Assembly: GCA_007131465.1 (NCBI GenBank) | Contig: SLQN01000052.1 | Location: 1-7,068, forward strand | Direction: 5' to 3' | DNA from: Paracoccaceae bacterium | GTDB lineage: Bacteria; Pseudomonadota; Alphaproteobacteria; Rhodobacterales; Rhodobacteraceae | DNA: 7,068 nt | Shown here: positions 5,767 through 7,068 of the stretch, piece after piece | How positions within the stretch are numbered: the first letter of the stretch is position 1 | Layout: each line of letters opens with the position of its first letter | The notes under the pieces: generated by a model | The model's database searches: none | What the model saw: only the letters and a program-made list of their open reading frames with translations | What the model was told of the DNA's origin: nothing | Program-made: the position numbers and the translations under genes

Positions 5767-7068
5767 ATGAAAACCAGACTTTACGCAGGCGTGGCCACGC
5801 TTGCACTCATGGCGGGTGGCGCGCAGGCGCAGGACCTGATTGTCGCGCCGGGCACGGACGGCTTCAACTGGGACAGCTTCGAGGCTTTCTCGGCAGAGCA
5901 TGACTTCTCGGGCGAAACCATCACCATCACCGGGCCCTGGACAGGCGAAGACGGGCGCATGGTCCAGAACACTCTCGCCTATTTCGCCGCCGCCACGGGT
6001 GCGACGGTCAACTATTCCGGCTCTGACAGTTTCGAGCAGGACATCGTGATCGCCATTCAGGCGAATTCCGCGCCCAACCTCGCTGTCTTCCCGCAGCCCG
6101 GTCTGGCCGCTGACATGGCCGCGCGCGGCGCCCTGACACCGCTGGGCAGCGAAACCGCCGACTGGATGGTCGAAAACTACGCCGCAGGCCAGTCATGGGT
6201 TGATCTCGGCTCTTTCGATGGCCCTGATGGCGAGAACGAGATGTTCGGCTTCTTCTACAAGGTCGATGTGAAATCGCTGGTCTGGTACTCGCCCGAGCAG
6301 TTCGAGGAAGCCGGCTATGACATCCCCGAAACGCTGGAAGACCTGAAAGCCCTGTCTCAACAGATCGTCGATGACGGCGGCACGCCGTGGTGCATCGGTC
6401 TGGGGTCGGGTGCGGCGACGGGCTGGCCCGCGACCGACTGGGTCGAGGACATGATGCTGCGCCTGCACGAGCCCGAACTCTATGACCAGTGGGTCACCAA
6501 CGACCTGCCCTTCAATTCGCCCGAAGTGGTGGAAGCGATCGAGATGTATGGCACGTTCGTCCGCTCGGAAGGCTGGGCACAGGGCGGACCGGAAGCGGCT
6601 GCAACCACGGATTTCCGCGACAGCCCCGCTGGCCTGTTCGCAATTCCGCCGGGCTGCTACATGCACAAGCAGGCCTCCTTCATTCCGACCTTCTTCCCCG
6701 AGGGTGCGGAATTCGGGTTCGACTATGACTTCTTCTACTTCCCGTCATCGTCCGAACGCGATCTGGGTGATCCAGTGCTGGGCGCAGGCACATTGTTTGC
6801 CATCACCAATGACAGCCCGGCCGCGCGCGGGTTGATCGAATTCTTCAAGACCCCCATCGCGCATGAGGTCTGGATGGCACAATCGGGCTTCCTGACACCG
6901 CATAGCGGCGTCAATCTGGATGTGTTCGCGTCCGACACGCTGCGGGCAATGAATGAAATCCTGCTCAATGCAACCACCTTCCGCTTCGACGCCTCCGACC
7001 TGATGCCGGGCGAGATCGGTGCAGGGGCCTTCTGGACGGGCATGGTGGATTTCACCACCCAGGGCGAT
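5767..7068 (+). CDS. aglE: Alpha-glucoside ABC transporter, periplasmic binding protein AglE (3' end cut by window)
   Basis: Periplasmic solute-binding protein (family 1, maltose-binding-like) that delivers alpha-glucosides such as maltose, sucrose or trehalose to an ABC permease. 434 codons are present and the frame is open at the window edge; family length suggests only some 20 residues are missing. The signal peptide is residues 1-21 (MKTR start, hydrophobic ATLALMAGG core) with cleavage after AQA, leaving QDLIVAPG. There is no lipobox cysteine, so the mature protein is soluble. Family-type segments include ITGPWTGEDG (about 55-64), GWPATDWVEDMMLRLHEP (about 218-235) and GFLTPHSGV (about 376-384). 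The only two mature cysteines, C209 (TPWC) and C297 (PGCYMHK), could form a disulfide bond. It is divergent from aglR and probably first gene of an aglEFG-type operon. AglE-type identity is strong; the exact sugar is not readable. Confidence 0.88.
   Translation, partial: MKTRLYAGVATLALMAGGAQAQDLIVAPGTDGFNWDSFEAFSAEHDFSGETITITGPWTGEDGRMVQNTLAYFAAATGATVNYSGSDSFEQDIVIAIQANSAPNLAVFPQPGLAADMAARGALTPLGSETADWMVENYAAGQSWVDLGSFDGPDGENEMFGFFYKVDVKSLVWYSPEQFEEAGYDIPETLEDLKALSQQIVDDGGTPWCIGLGSGAATGWPATDWVEDMMLRLHEPELYDQWVTNDLPFNSPEVVEAIEMYGTFVRSEGWAQGGPEAAATTDFRDSPAGLFAIPPGCYMHKQASFIPTFFPEGAEFGFDYDFFYFPSSSERDLGDPVLGAGTLFAITNDSPAARGLIEFFKTPIAHEVWMAQSGFLTPHSGVNLDVFASDTLRAMNEILLNATTFRFDASDLMPGEIGAGAFWTGMVDFTTQGD

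Noticed and set aside
6193..6666. Minus-strand open frame inside aglE
   Set aside because: aglE is open and coherent from signal peptide to window end; the reverse frame is a by-product of codon bias.

Overview
The window looks like chromosomal DNA of a GC-rich alphaproteobacterium, most probably of the Rhodobacteraceae/Roseobacter group. The grounds are the very high third-position GC, the character of the RecO and glucokinase proteins, and a divergent aglR/aglE locus of the alphaproteobacterial alpha-glucoside type. The organism call is inference from gene content; no rRNA or other marker gene is present.

Layout, left to right. Positions 1-577 hold the 3' part of a decayed IS1595-type (ISXO2-like) transposase with at least three frame disruptions and an internal deletion. 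A 200-bp, more AT-rich spacer without a gene follows. recO (DNA repair, minus strand) occupies 781-1491, divergent from a small six-helix membrane protein of the Pr6Pr type (1580-2200, plus strand). The stop of that gene overlaps by 16 bp the convergent end of a three-gene minus-strand cluster. In transcription order this cluster is aglR (LacI-family repressor, 5493-4465), a GH1 beta-glucosidase (4468-3146) and glk glucokinase (3132-2185). The first two overlap as ATGA and the last two are 13 bp apart, so they are probably one operon. A 273-bp regulatory region separates aglR from the divergent aglE (5767 to beyond the window end), a periplasmic alpha-glucoside-binding protein. The rest of the transporter operon (aglF, aglG and others) is expected just outside the window.

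The genes form a glucoside scavenging module. AglE captures a glucoside in the periplasm and an ABC permease, presumed to lie downstream, imports it. A cytoplasmic glycosidase releases glucose and Glk phosphorylates it. AglR probably controls both directions from the shared intergenic region, where I find two related LacI-type operators (CCAAAnCGnnTTGR). One lies next to the aglR start; the other lies just downstream of a TTGACA-led candidate aglE promoter.

I do not see a plainly novel system. The most informative leads are the paired operators, the perfect palindrome in the aglE leader, the coupling of a beta-glucosidase to an alpha-glucoside regulator and transporter, and an unusual proline in the GH1 acid/base motif.
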